DNA of 15,460 bases from CAZDSS01 sp964508185. GTDB taxonomy: Bacteria; Pseudomonadota; Alphaproteobacteria; Sphingomonadales; Govanellaceae. The notes under the pieces were generated by a model. The model was not told the origin of the DNA. It worked only from the letters and a program-made list of their open reading frames with translations, and ran no database searches. Position 1 is the stretch's first letter; every line of letters starts with the position of its first letter. Location: contig CAZDSS010000063.1 in NCBI GenBank assembly GCA_964508185.1, positions 1 to 15,460 on the forward strand, given 5' to 3'. Below are positions 6,156 through 15,460 of this stretch, piece after piece. Position numbers and translations under genes: made by a program.

Positions 6156-6713
6156 TCAGCCCGTTGTCAGACAGCGTCGGATAAGGGCGGCTTCATCCCG
6201 CCTTCTCCGCGCATAGGCGTCTCCGAAATCCTCGAGCTCGAGGATGCAGGCGGTCCAGTCCTGCCGGGTGGCGGCGCGCCAGAACCTGGGCGTGCGCTTC
6301 TGCAGATTGGCGCCGTACTGATAGGCAACCGACGCAAGCGCCGTCTGGATGGCGTCCGGCAGGCGGTCGAAGGCGCCGGGGGCGGTCGCCGCGTCATAGG
6401 CCCGGCGGAGAGCATTGAATATGGGGCGCGCCGCGGCTTCGTCCAGAAGCCGCGCTTCCTCGGGCGTGAGGCTCAGCGGGAGCGCGGCGAGCGCCCGCTG
6501 GGCGGCGGCGGCCCTGAGGCCGCAATAGGGCGCAAGCTTCGCCTGCAGCGCCTGGGGCAGGCCCATGTTCTGAAGATCGCGGTAGGACCGCTGCCCGAGA
6601 TCCACGCCCGTCGCAACGGTCACGCCGCTCTGGCTGGTCGCGGCGGCCGGGACATAGCCCGACAGGCGGCAGCCGCCCTCGTGGCGGGAAATGAAGTCCC
6701 AGTCGATGGTCAT
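6156..6713 (-). CDS. Pesticin/T4-lysozyme-type muramidase
   Basis: The 185-residue protein resembles the C-terminal muramidase domain of pesticin, which cleaves the MurNAc-GlcNAc bond of peptidoglycan. E12 in FISRHEGG is the candidate catalytic acid. T32 and D38 in SGVTVATGVDLGQR keep the Thr-(5)-Asp spacing of pesticin's T201/D207, and the E-to-T distance (20) is close to pesticin's (23). The family-like features YVPAA, LAPYCGLRAAAAQRAL and AYQYGANLQKRTPRFW follow. The domain begins at residue 1, with no signal peptide, receptor-binding or translocation domain, so it should accumulate in the cytoplasm and need lysis or another route to reach the wall. ATG 6713 is chosen for its AAGGAG 6-7 bases upstream; that site is paired in a hairpin. 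It is divergent from the patatin gene and upstream of two DUF2589 genes. Confidence 0.82.
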   Translation of the reverse strand: MTIDWDFISRHEGGCRLSGYVPAAATSQSGVTVATGVDLGQRSYRDLQNMGLPQALQAKLAPYCGLRAAAAQRALAALPLSLTPEEARLLDEAAARPIFNALRRAYDAATAPGAFDRLPDAIQTALASVAYQYGANLQKRTPRFWRAATRQDWTACILELEDFGDAYARRRRDEAALIRRCLTTG

Positions 6714-6857
6714 TGTGATCTCCTTGTCCGTGATGGCCCCAAGGAGACGATGGGCGGGGCAATTCGTGATCCTGCCCGTCACGGTTGCATGCCTTTCCCC
6801 GTCCTGAGTGCAAGCGGGCGGCTCGTCGCCCTGTGGGATCATGCGCGAGGGAAGGAC
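6714..6857. promoter_or_regulatory. Divergent muramidase/patatin promoter region
   Basis: The 144-base gap holds both 5' leaders. Besides the Shine-Dalgarno hairpin it contains the dyad TTGCA (6785-6789) and TGCAA (6809-6813), 19 bases apart, a possible operator or -35-like element for either strand. I could not identify a confident ECF-type GGAAC/-10 pair in it. Confidence 0.4.
6719..6747 (-). promoter_or_regulatory. Hairpin that sequesters the muramidase Shine-Dalgarno
   Basis: On the minus-strand transcript, TCTCCTTG (6747-6740), a 13-base loop and CAAGGAGA (6726-6719) form a perfect 8-bp stem, extendable by one G-U pair. The 3' arm contains the AAGGAG ribosome-binding site, five bases from the muramidase ATG. 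The 5' arm is therefore an anti-Shine-Dalgarno. Folding would lower translation unless the stem is opened by temperature, a protein, an RNA or ribosome traffic. The pairing is seen in the sequence; the regulatory role is inferred. Confidence 0.6.
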
Positions 6858-9800
6858 ATGACCTGGATTGCCTGGGCGCAGGCGCTTGTGCGCGACTTCC
6901 TTGATCGGGTGACGGCGCGGGGCGGCAAGGCCGACGCGCAAGTGTCAGGCGGCGCGCCCGATTACGTCGCCGTTCATGAAAATGACGAGAAGCTGCCGGA
7001 GGCCGTATTCGCCGCCGAATGCCGCGCCATCAACGACCGGCGCGCCCATGCGGGGCTGCCGCAGGTGTCGGGCGCGCGGCCTTCGACCCGTCTCGGGCTG
7101 GTGGGGCTCGCGCTGTCGGGCGGCGGCATCCGCTCGGCGACCTTCAATCTCGGCATGATCCAGGCGCTGCACAAGCATGGCGTTCTGCGACATGTGGACT
7201 ATCTCTCGACCGTATCCGGCGGCGGCTATCTGGGCTCTGCCATCAGCGCCCTCGCCGCCGCCGCGCCGCCGCCCGACAGGATCGCCTTCATCGTGAGCGG
7301 GCTCATGGAGGGCGCGCGACTTGCGCGCGGGATCAAGCGCGAGGATGGAACCTGGTATGTGGCGCCCGGGGACGCCGCCGGGATCGAACTCATCCTGCCG
7401 CGGGAGAAGCTCGCCAGGAATTTGCGCATCGCCGCCCGCGCCGTCGCCGTCGGCAATAGCGGTGACGCCGCGGCGGATGCGCGCCCCGTGCCCCTCGCCG
7501 CCGTGCTGCGCCCGCGCCATGTGCCGGATCAGGTCAAGGTCGCCGAATGGCGGCATGAGGGCGGGATCGGCCTCGTCCTTTCTGCAGGCGAAGGGACGGG
7601 CGACGGGGAGATCCGGCTGCCCCTGACGATCGCGAGCGAGGCCTTTCCCTTCGTCCATCATCCCGGGGTGGTGGAGGGGGATGCCTTCCGCCATCTGCGC
7701 GACAGCTCCAATTACCTGATCCCCAAGGACTTCCTCGCCGGGCTGCGGCTTCCGGCGCTGTTTCTGCGCGGCCTTCTGGTCAATCTGTCGATCGTGCTGC
7801 CGGTGGTGCTGGTCGCCGTGCTCGCGACCCTCTGGGTCTCCGGCGGCCTCATCCGCGAGGCGCTGCAGACGGACGAGGTGGAGGTCGCCTTCTCCGAGAT
7901 CGGCCAGACCGCCTGGCTGACGCAGCTTGCGCCCGACGGCTATCGCCTGGATCTCGCCGCCGGCGCGGCGGCGGCCGCGGCGGACAGCGGCATCGCCGCA
8001 GATCACGCCGCCCTCGTCAATCTGCCGCGCGGGATCGTGATCGACGGCGACACGGCGAGCGCGGGGGACATGCGGGTCTTCAACATCAGGGAGACGCCGT
8101 CGGTCGTCCTGTCCCATTCGGGCGTGGGGGAGGAGCGGCCGGCGCTCCGCGTCCGGCTTTGGCAGGAGGCGTCGGGCGGCCGCCCCGTGATGGACCCCAT
8201 ATCGGGCCTCCATGACATCGTCTTCACCTGGCTGCGTCTTGGCGTGGTGGGCATGCTGGTGGTACTCGCCCTGCTGCCCGCCGCGCAGCGCCTCGCCAAC
8301 TGGGGAACGCCGCCCGACTGGAAAATGCGCGACCGCGCCACCCGCTGGCTCGGCGGCGGCGCGGTCTTCGCGATCCTCGTCATGACGGCGGTGCTGCTCC
8401 AGCCGCTGGCGATCTATTATTTCCACGCGCTCGGGGATCATCAGATCCACGGCCTCGGCGACGTGAGCGAGGTCGCGACGCTGGTCTGGACGGTGGTCAC
8501 CGCAGTCGGCGCGCTGTTCTCGGGAACGCTTGCGGAGCGGGTCGCGGGCCTCTGGGGGCGGATCGGCCTGCGCATCCTCGGCCTCATGGGCCCGGTGATC
8601 CTGTGGCTTCTCTATCTCAATCTCTGCCGCTGGGCGCTCGCGCCGGATACGGCGCCCCTGTGGCTCGACCAGGCGGCGACCACGCTCGGCGATGCGCTCC
8701 GCCGCTGGCAGGCGGGAAATGCGGGCGATGCCGGGGCGCTGCAGGCGGCGCTCGGCCTGGTGACGGCGGCGATCGCCTTCATCGCGGGACATCTCGACAA
8801 TCTTTTCTCCTGGGCGGCGGACGAGGCGGTATGGCTCACCCACAGCGCGGACATGGCGCTTCTCTACGGCGTCGCGGCGGCGCTCGTCACGCTCGTCACG
8901 CAGTTCTTCTATGACGTCAACGCCACGTCCTTCCACCGCTTCTATCGCGACCGGCTGAGCCGCGCCTTCCTCATGGACGTCTGGCGCCGGGACGGGGCAG
9001 GGCATCCCGCCCACAACGACGCCCAGCGGCTGTCGGCGCTGGATACCGCCCGCGCGCCCTATCACATCATCAACACCACGCTCAACGTGCAGCGCTCCCG
9101 CCGCGCCAACATGCGCGGGCGGAACGGCGCCTTCTTCATCATGAGCCGCGAATATGTGGGCGGGCAGCTCACCGGCTATCGGCGGACGGACAGCATGGAG
9201 CGGCTCCATCGCGAGCTGGATCTTGCGACCGCCATGGCGATCTCGGGCGCGGCGGCGGCGCCCAACATGGGCCGCAACACGGTGAAGGGGCTTACTTTCG
9301 CGTTGACGCTCCTCAATATCCGCCTCGGCTACTGGCTGCCCCATCCGCGGACCTTCACCGCCGCGATCTATGCCCGGCCGGTAATCGGCCCCATCATGCG
9401 CGCCCTGGTGCGCGCGGTCATGCGGGTGACACCCTGGCATCTCATCCGCGAGATGCTCGGCGATCTCGACGAGGACGGCCGCCATGTCAACCTCACCGAC
9501 GGGGGGCACCTTGAAAATCTCGGGCTCCATGAGCTGCTGCGGCGGCGCTGCCGGGTCATCATCGCGGGCGATGCGGAGGCCGATCCCAGCATGAAGTTCC
9601 AGGGCCTCGCCGACGCCATCCGCTTCGCGCGCATCGACCTTGGGGTCACCATCGACATCGATATCGATCCCATCCGCCCCGATCCCGCGACCGGTCTGAG
9701 CCACGCCCATTGCGCCGTCGGCCGCATCAATTACGGCGACGGGGAGAAGGGCTGGCTGTTCTACGTGAAGTCCTCCCTCACCGGGGACGAGAACGTCTAT

Positions 9801-10013
9801 ATCGAGAAATACAAGGCGGAGGAGCCGACCTTCCCGAGCCAGACCACGGCCGACCAGTTCTTCGACGAGGAACAGTTCGAGGCCTACCGCTCGCTCGGCC
9901 ATCATGCGGCGGAAAGCGTCCTTGCGCGGCATCTCCAGTGGGACCCGCTCGCGCCCGGCAATGAAAGCCTCGTCGATGGGCTGAAGGCCATCAAGGGCAA
10001 GGCGCTCGTCTGA
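6858..10013 (+). CDS. Large membrane-embedded patatin-like phospholipase
   Basis: The 1051-residue protein has a patatin-type lipid acyl hydrolase split around a membrane region. Residues 80-130 carry the oxyanion loop SGGGIRS (87-93) and the nucleophile elbow TVSGGGYLG with S120. Likely membrane spans lie near 301-330, 456-474, 499-521, 539-560, 570-590, 630-644 (weak) and 664-684, with a soluble loop of about 125 residues between the first two. FHRFYRDRL (692-700) follows, then the second half of the hydrolase with the catalytic Asp in DGGHLENLG (D881). The family cleaves membrane phospholipid or related lipid esters with a Ser-Asp dyad. ATG 6858 is chosen for the GAGGGAAGGA stretch before it and because the patatin N-terminus starts soon after. 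The frame stays open far upstream, but that stretch is antisense to three minus-strand genes. It is divergent from the muramidase. Confidence 0.85.
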   Translation: MTWIAWAQALVRDFLDRVTARGGKADAQVSGGAPDYVAVHENDEKLPEAVFAAECRAINDRRAHAGLPQVSGARPSTRLGLVGLALSGGGIRSATFNLGMIQALHKHGVLRHVDYLSTVSGGGYLGSAISALAAAAPPPDRIAFIVSGLMEGARLARGIKREDGTWYVAPGDAAGIELILPREKLARNLRIAARAVAVGNSGDAAADARPVPLAAVLRPRHVPDQVKVAEWRHEGGIGLVLSAGEGTGDGEIRLPLTIASEAFPFVHHPGVVEGDAFRHLRDSSNYLIPKDFLAGLRLPALFLRGLLVNLSIVLPVVLVAVLATLWVSGGLIREALQTDEVEVAFSEIGQTAWLTQLAPDGYRLDLAAGAAAAAADSGIAADHAALVNLPRGIVIDGDTASAGDMRVFNIRETPSVVLSHSGVGEERPALRVRLWQEASGGRPVMDPISGLHDIVFTWLRLGVVGMLVVLALLPAAQRLANWGTPPDWKMRDRATRWLGGGAVFAILVMTAVLLQPLAIYYFHALGDHQIHGLGDVSEVATLVWTVVTAVGALFSGTLAERVAGLWGRIGLRILGLMGPVILWLLYLNLCRWALAPDTAPLWLDQAATTLGDALRRWQAGNAGDAGALQAALGLVTAAIAFIAGHLDNLFSWAADEAVWLTHSADMALLYGVAAALVTLVTQFFYDVNATSFHRFYRDRLSRAFLMDVWRRDGAGHPAHNDAQRLSALDTARAPYHIINTTLNVQRSRRANMRGRNGAFFIMSREYVGGQLTGYRRTDSMERLHRELDLATAMAISGAAAAPNMGRNTVKGLTFALTLLNIRLGYWLPHPRTFTAAIYARPVIGPIMRALVRAVMRVTPWHLIREMLGDLDEDGRHVNLTDGGHLENLGLHELLRRRCRVIIAGDAEADPSMKFQGLADAIRFARIDLGVTIDIDIDPIRPDPATGLSHAHCAVGRINYGDGEKGWLFYVKSSLTGDENVYIEKYKAEEPTFPSQTTADQFFDEEQFEAYRSLGHHAAESVLARHLQWDPLAPGNESLVDGLKAIKGKALV

Positions 10014-10040
10014 TCCCGCAGGGGAGAAGCAAACGAAGCG

Positions 10041-10048
10041 TTAACCAT
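10041..10048 (+). promoter_or_regulatory. CtrA-type half-site upstream of fliQ
   Basis: TTAACCAT, the extended CtrA half-site, lies 45 bases before the fliQ ATG, in a gap of 80 bases after the patatin stop. The partner half-site seven bases upstream is poor (CAAA). The same octamer occurs on the minus strand upstream of ctrA. It suggests fliQ-fliR-flhB start from their own promoter and not from readthrough of the accessory block. Confidence 0.4.
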
Positions 10049-10093
10049 GTCCCGCCATACTGCTTCCGATTTCACGCGGACGGAGGCGGCGGA

Positions 10094-10360
10094 ATGACGG
10101 GTGCGGACGTACTGGAGATGGCGCGCGACGCGATCATGGTCTTCATGATCGTGGCCGGGCCCGTGATGCTGGTCGCCCTCGTCGTCGGCCTCATCATCTC
10201 CCTGTTCCAGGCGCTGACCCAGATCCAGGAGATGACGCTCACCTTCGTTCCGAAGATCGTCGCGATCTTCGTGTCCCTTCTTCTGTTCCTGCCCTTCATG
10301 GCGGACGCCATGAGCGGGCTGATGCTGCGCATCGGCGACCGTATCGTCAGCGGCCAGTAA
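10094..10360 (+). CDS. fliQ: Flagellar export gate protein FliQ
   Basis: At 88 residues with two hydrophobic helices (about 14-38 and 50-75), it has the standard size and shape of FliQ. VVGLIISLFQALTQIQEMTLTFVPKI is the family signature. FliQ packs as four copies with FliP and FliR in the export-gate helix within the basal body. GGAGG lies 7-8 bases before the ATG. fliR starts 11 bases after its stop. No fliP is present in the window, so it must be elsewhere. Confidence 0.96.
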   Translation: MTGADVLEMARDAIMVFMIVAGPVMLVALVVGLIISLFQALTQIQEMTLTFVPKIVAIFVSLLLFLPFMADAMSGLMLRIGDRIVSGQ

Positions 10361-10371
10361 GGGCGGGGGCG

Positions 10372-11130
10372 ATGCCGCTGGACCTCCTGCCGTCCGAAAT
10401 CTTCGCCTATTTCCTCGTCTTCGCGCGGGTCGGGTCGCTCGTCATGCTGCTGCCTGCGCTCGGAGAGACGAGCGTTCCGGTGCCCGTGCGCCTCAGCCTG
10501 GCCCTCGTCCTCAGTTTCGTAATCCTGCCTCTTGTACGCGACAGCCTGCCGGCTCTCCCCGCCGATCTCTGGCCCATGACGACGCTCCTCGTGGGCGAGA
10601 TCCTCGTCGGCCTCGTCATCGGCATCAGCGCGCGCATCTTCGTGAGCGCTCTCCATGTGGCGGGGATGGTCATCGCCTATCAGGCGGGTCTCGGCGCCGC
10701 CATGGCCTTCGACCCCGTGCAGTCGGCGCAGGGCGCGCTGTTCGGCACCTTCCTGATGCTCGTTGGGGTGACGCTCATCTTCGCGACGGGGCTTCATTAC
10801 GTGATGATCGCCGCCATGCGGGACAGCTACAGTCTGCTGAATCCGGCGCAGATCCCCGGGGCGGACCAGTTCGCGCGGCTTGTGGTCGGGGCGGTCGCCC
10901 GGTCCTTCCGCATCGGCATCGAGATGGCGGCGCCGTTCCTCGTCTACGGGCTCGTCTTCAATATCGGGCTCGGGCTCATCGCCCGGCTCATGCCGCAGCT
11001 TCAGGTCTTCTTCATCGCCATGCCGCTCAACATCGTGCTCGGCTTCGCCGTGCTGCTCGTCTCCATTGGCGGCATCATGGGCTGGTTCCTCGCCCATTTC
11101 GAAGACTTCATCACCCAGTTCCTGCGCTAG
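10372..11130 (+). CDS. fliR: Flagellar export gate protein FliR
   Basis: This 252-residue, very hydrophobic protein has about six membrane helices and the normal FliR length. Family features include FARVGSLVMLLPALGE near the N-terminus, the AGMVIAYQAGLGAAMAFDP stretch at about 96-114, and the C-terminal MPQLQVFFIAMPLNIVLGF. FliR forms the FliP5-FliQ4-FliR1 gate and contacts FlhB. A G-rich ribosome site overlaps the short gap after fliQ, and flhB begins 9 bases after its stop, so fliQ-fliR-flhB is one operon. Confidence 0.96.
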   Translation: MPLDLLPSEIFAYFLVFARVGSLVMLLPALGETSVPVPVRLSLALVLSFVILPLVRDSLPALPADLWPMTTLLVGEILVGLVIGISARIFVSALHVAGMVIAYQAGLGAAMAFDPVQSAQGALFGTFLMLVGVTLIFATGLHYVMIAAMRDSYSLLNPAQIPGADQFARLVVGAVARSFRIGIEMAAPFLVYGLVFNIGLGLIARLMPQLQVFFIAMPLNIVLGFAVLLVSIGGIMGWFLAHFEDFITQFLR

Positions 11131-11139
11131 GGCGACGCC

Positions 11140-12204
11140 ATGGCCGACGAACAGGACCAGTCGCAAAAAACCGAAGAGCCTTCGGAAAAGAAACTTGAGG
11201 AAGCCCACAAGAAGGGCGAGGTCGCGAAAAGCCGCGAAATCGCCCACTGGTTCGTGCTGCTGGCCGTGCTCCTCGGCGTCATGATCTCCGCCAATTCGGC
11301 GGCGGGACGATTGAGCGAGTCCTTTACGGGCTTCTTCGCCAATGCCCACCAGATTCCGGTCGAAGGCGGGCAGATGCGGGGCCTCATCAGCCATGTGGGG
11401 CAGGCGGTGGCGGCGGCCCTGGCCGTCCCCGTCATCCTGCTGCTGTTCGGGGCGCTCGGCGGCCATCTCATCCAGCACCGTCCGGTGCTGTCGGGCGAGC
11501 GGCTGAAGCTTGACATCACCAAGCTTTCCCTCATGAAGGGCTTCAAGCGCATCTTCTCGGCGAGCAATTTCGTCGAATTCGGCAAGACGGTCGCCAAGTT
11601 CGTGATCGTCGGCGCGGTGGTCATCGCCCTCATCCTGCCCGAGGCCGGGCGGCTCGACCAGATCATGACCCAGGGGGTCGAGGATCTTCTGCCCCTCGTC
11701 CGTCATCTGACGATCCGCATGATCGGCGGCGTCCTCGCCATCATGGCCGTGGTCGCCGCCATCGACTTCACGTTCCAGTACATCCAGCACCGCAAGAAGC
11801 TGCGCATGACCAAGCAGGAACTGAAGGACGAGTTCAAGCAGACCGAAGGCGACCCCCATGTGAAGTCGCGCCTCCGGCAGATTCGCATGGAACGGTCGAG
11901 GAAGCGCATGATGGCGGCGGTGCCGGAGGCGACGGTGGTCATCACCAACCCGACCCATTACGCCGTGGCGCTCCGCTACGAGCGGACGGACATGGACGCG
12001 CCGAAGGTGGTCGCCAAGGGCGTCGATCACCTGGCGAAGCGCATCCGCGAGCTTGCCGCCGAGCACAAGGTGCCGATCGTCGAAAACCCGCCGCTCGCCC
12101 GCACGCTCTATGCGACGGTGGACGTGGATGAGGAGATCCCGGCGGAGCATTACAAGGCGGTGGCCGAGGTCATCAGCTTCGTCCTTCGCCTGCGCAACCG
12201 GTAG
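11140..12204 (+). CDS. flhB: Flagellar export switch protein FlhB
   Basis: At 354 residues it has the expected FlhB length. The N-terminus (MADEQDQSQKTEEPSEKKLEEAHKKGEVAKSRE) is the typical charged cytoplasmic leader. Four hydrophobic segments fall at about 36-52, 88-110, 152-168 and 186-210. The cytoplasmic domain carries the autocleavage motif N270-P271-T272-H273, whose cleavage after Asn switches export specificity from rod/hook to filament proteins. It is the third gene of the fliQ-fliR-flhB unit; the ATG is preceded by AGGGCGA. All key residues are present. Confidence 0.96.
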   Translation: MADEQDQSQKTEEPSEKKLEEAHKKGEVAKSREIAHWFVLLAVLLGVMISANSAAGRLSESFTGFFANAHQIPVEGGQMRGLISHVGQAVAAALAVPVILLLFGALGGHLIQHRPVLSGERLKLDITKLSLMKGFKRIFSASNFVEFGKTVAKFVIVGAVVIALILPEAGRLDQIMTQGVEDLLPLVRHLTIRMIGGVLAIMAVVAAIDFTFQYIQHRKKLRMTKQELKDEFKQTEGDPHVKSRLRQIRMERSRKRMMAAVPEATVVITNPTHYAVALRYERTDMDAPKVVAKGVDHLAKRIRELAAEHKVPIVENPPLARTLYATVDVDEEIPAEHYKAVAEVISFVLRLRNR

Positions 12205-12291
12205 GGTCCTCGGGGTCGGCGCATCCCTATCCGCTTTGCGCGCGGGCAAAAGATCATTAGACTGCGGCGCCGGGGAGTTTGGGTCGGAGTC
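12205..12291 (+). promoter_or_regulatory. flhB-cckA gap
   Basis: The 87-base gap holds only a weak stem, TTTGC (12235-12239) with GCAAA (12246-12250), not followed by a T-tract. No strong terminator is visible, so cckA may be partly co-transcribed with flhB or have a promoter near 12245-12265. Neither is certain. Confidence 0.25.
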
Positions 12292-14877
<2,586 letters not shown>

Positions 14878-14887
14878 GCGGAACATT

Positions 14888-14902
14888 GTTCATCTAATGT
14901 TC
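14888..14902 (+). promoter_or_regulatory. LexA (SOS) box upstream of recA
   Basis: GTTC-N7-GTTC (14888-14891 and 14899-14902, spacer atctaat) is a perfect match to the direct-repeat SOS operator of Alphaproteobacteria. It lies 90 bases before the recA ATG and just upstream of a possible promoter, TTGCGC (14914-14919), 17 bases, TACAAA (14937-14942). An extra GAAC at 14881 gives an inverted GAAC-N3-GTTC. LexA repression of recA is well established; this promoter assignment is tentative. Confidence 0.8.
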
Positions 14903-14991
14903 TCATTTTTTCATTGCGCGATGGGAACAAAGGGGGTACAAATAGCTGGCATTGCATCCGCGTACGGGCTGTGAAATAAGGAGGGACGCCA

Positions 14992-15460
14992 ATGGCGGCT
15001 GGAAATCTCAGACTGGTTGGGCAGGACGACATGGACAAGAACAAGGCTCTGGACGCGGCTCTCAGTCAGATCGAGCGGGCGTTCGGCAAGGGCTCCGTGA
15101 TGCGCATGGGCCAGCGCGGTCCGGTGGAGGCGACGGAGGTCATTTCCACGGGCTCCCTCGGTCTCGACATCGCCCTCGGCATCGGCGGCCTGCCGCGCGG
15201 CCGCATCATCGAGGTGTTCGGCCCGGAAAGCTCGGGCAAGACCACGCTCGCCCTCCATGTGGCGGCGGAAGCCCAGCGCAAGGGCGGCACGGCGGCCTTC
15301 ATCGACGCCGAACATGCCCTCGACCCCATCTACGCCCGCAAGCTCGGCGTCGATCTCGACGAGCTCATCATCTCCCAGCCCGATACGGGCGAACAGGCGC
15401 TGGAGATCGCCGACACGCTGGTGCGCTCCGGGGCGATCGACGTGCTCGTCGTGGACTCGG
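14992..15460 (+). CDS. recA: Recombinase RecA, N-terminal part (cut by window edge)
   Basis: 156 complete codons are visible. The protein carries the RecA N-terminal helix (DKNKALDAALSQIERAFGKGSVMRMG), Walker A GPESSGKT at 77-84, the catalytic-glutamate motif AFIDAEHALDP (E107) and the start of Walker B, VLVVDS, at the window edge. RecA forms filaments on single-stranded DNA, drives strand exchange and triggers LexA self-cleavage. The ATG at 14992 has an excellent AAGGAGGG six bases upstream. The gene is controlled by the SOS box upstream. Everything visible is normal for the family; the C-terminal two thirds lie outside the window. Confidence 0.98.
   Translation, partial: MAAGNLRLVGQDDMDKNKALDAALSQIERAFGKGSVMRMGQRGPVEATEVISTGSLGLDIALGIGGLPRGRIIEVFGPESSGKTTLALHVAAEAQRKGGTAAFIDAEHALDPIYARKLGVDLDELIISQPDTGEQALEIADTLVRSGAIDVLVVDS

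Noticed and set aside
4833..6857. The patatin reading frame stays open about 675 codons upstream of the chosen start
   Set aside because: It is exactly antisense to two DUF2589 genes and the muramidase, which have recognisable families and ribosome sites. The upstream translation is low-complexity Gly/Arg/Ala, typical of antisense frames in GC-rich DNA, and the patatin homology begins shortly after ATG 6858.
6714..6857. EcfG-type (GGAAC -35) promoter for the patatin or muramidase gene
   Set aside because: No GGAAC with a suitably spaced -10 was found in the gap, so I do not assign the sigma factor's target promoter.
6945..9932. A 995-codon minus-strand frame opposite the patatin gene
   Set aside because: Compositionally biased antisense frame with no recognisable domain; the plus strand has patatin catalytic motifs and membrane helices.
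571..12204. Virulence-type (non-flagellar) type III secretion genes
   Set aside because: FliI, FliJ, FliQ, FliR and FlhB match the flagellar versions, there are no needle, translocon or effector genes, and the setting with ctrA and cckA is flagellar.

Overview
The window is high-GC DNA from a flagellated alphaproteobacterium. Evidence for this: a CtrA response regulator at the left edge, a CckA hybrid kinase, flagellar export genes, and a recA gene preceded by the alphaproteobacterial SOS box GTTC-N7-GTTC. I cannot fix the genus. CtrA and CckA belong to the same phosphorelay and bracket the flagellar genes here.

Layout. 1-287 (minus): 5' part of ctrA. 288-570: divergent regulatory region with CtrA-box-like sites. 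571-2348 (plus): fliI (export ATPase) and fliJ, closed by a strong hairpin terminator at 2372-2404. 2359-10013: an accessory block inserted between fliJ and fliQ. 10094-12204 (plus): fliQ-fliR-flhB, with a CtrA-type half-site upstream of fliQ. 12292-14877 (plus): cckA. 14992-end (plus): 5' part of recA.

The accessory block holds, left to right: a small unrecognised minus-strand gene; an AT-rich divergent promoter region; an IS481-type transposase-like gene that may be domesticated; an ECF-type sigma factor 9 bases downstream of it; two DUF2589 paralogues on the minus strand; a minus-strand pesticin/T4-lysozyme-type muramidase; and, divergent from it, a 1051-residue membrane-anchored patatin-like phospholipase whose catalytic Ser and Asp lie on either side of a multi-helix membrane insert.

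How the genes may work together. The flagellar genes and cckA/ctrA are ordinary for the group. The accessory block combines a peptidoglycan-cleaving enzyme, a membrane phospholipase, two proteins of unknown function and a dedicated sigma factor. This could be an envelope-remodelling, lysis or conflict module; that is inference. The muramidase mRNA has a hairpin that pairs its Shine-Dalgarno sequence, as would be expected if a potentially lethal enzyme is kept translationally silent. No tRNA, rRNA or CRISPR array was seen.
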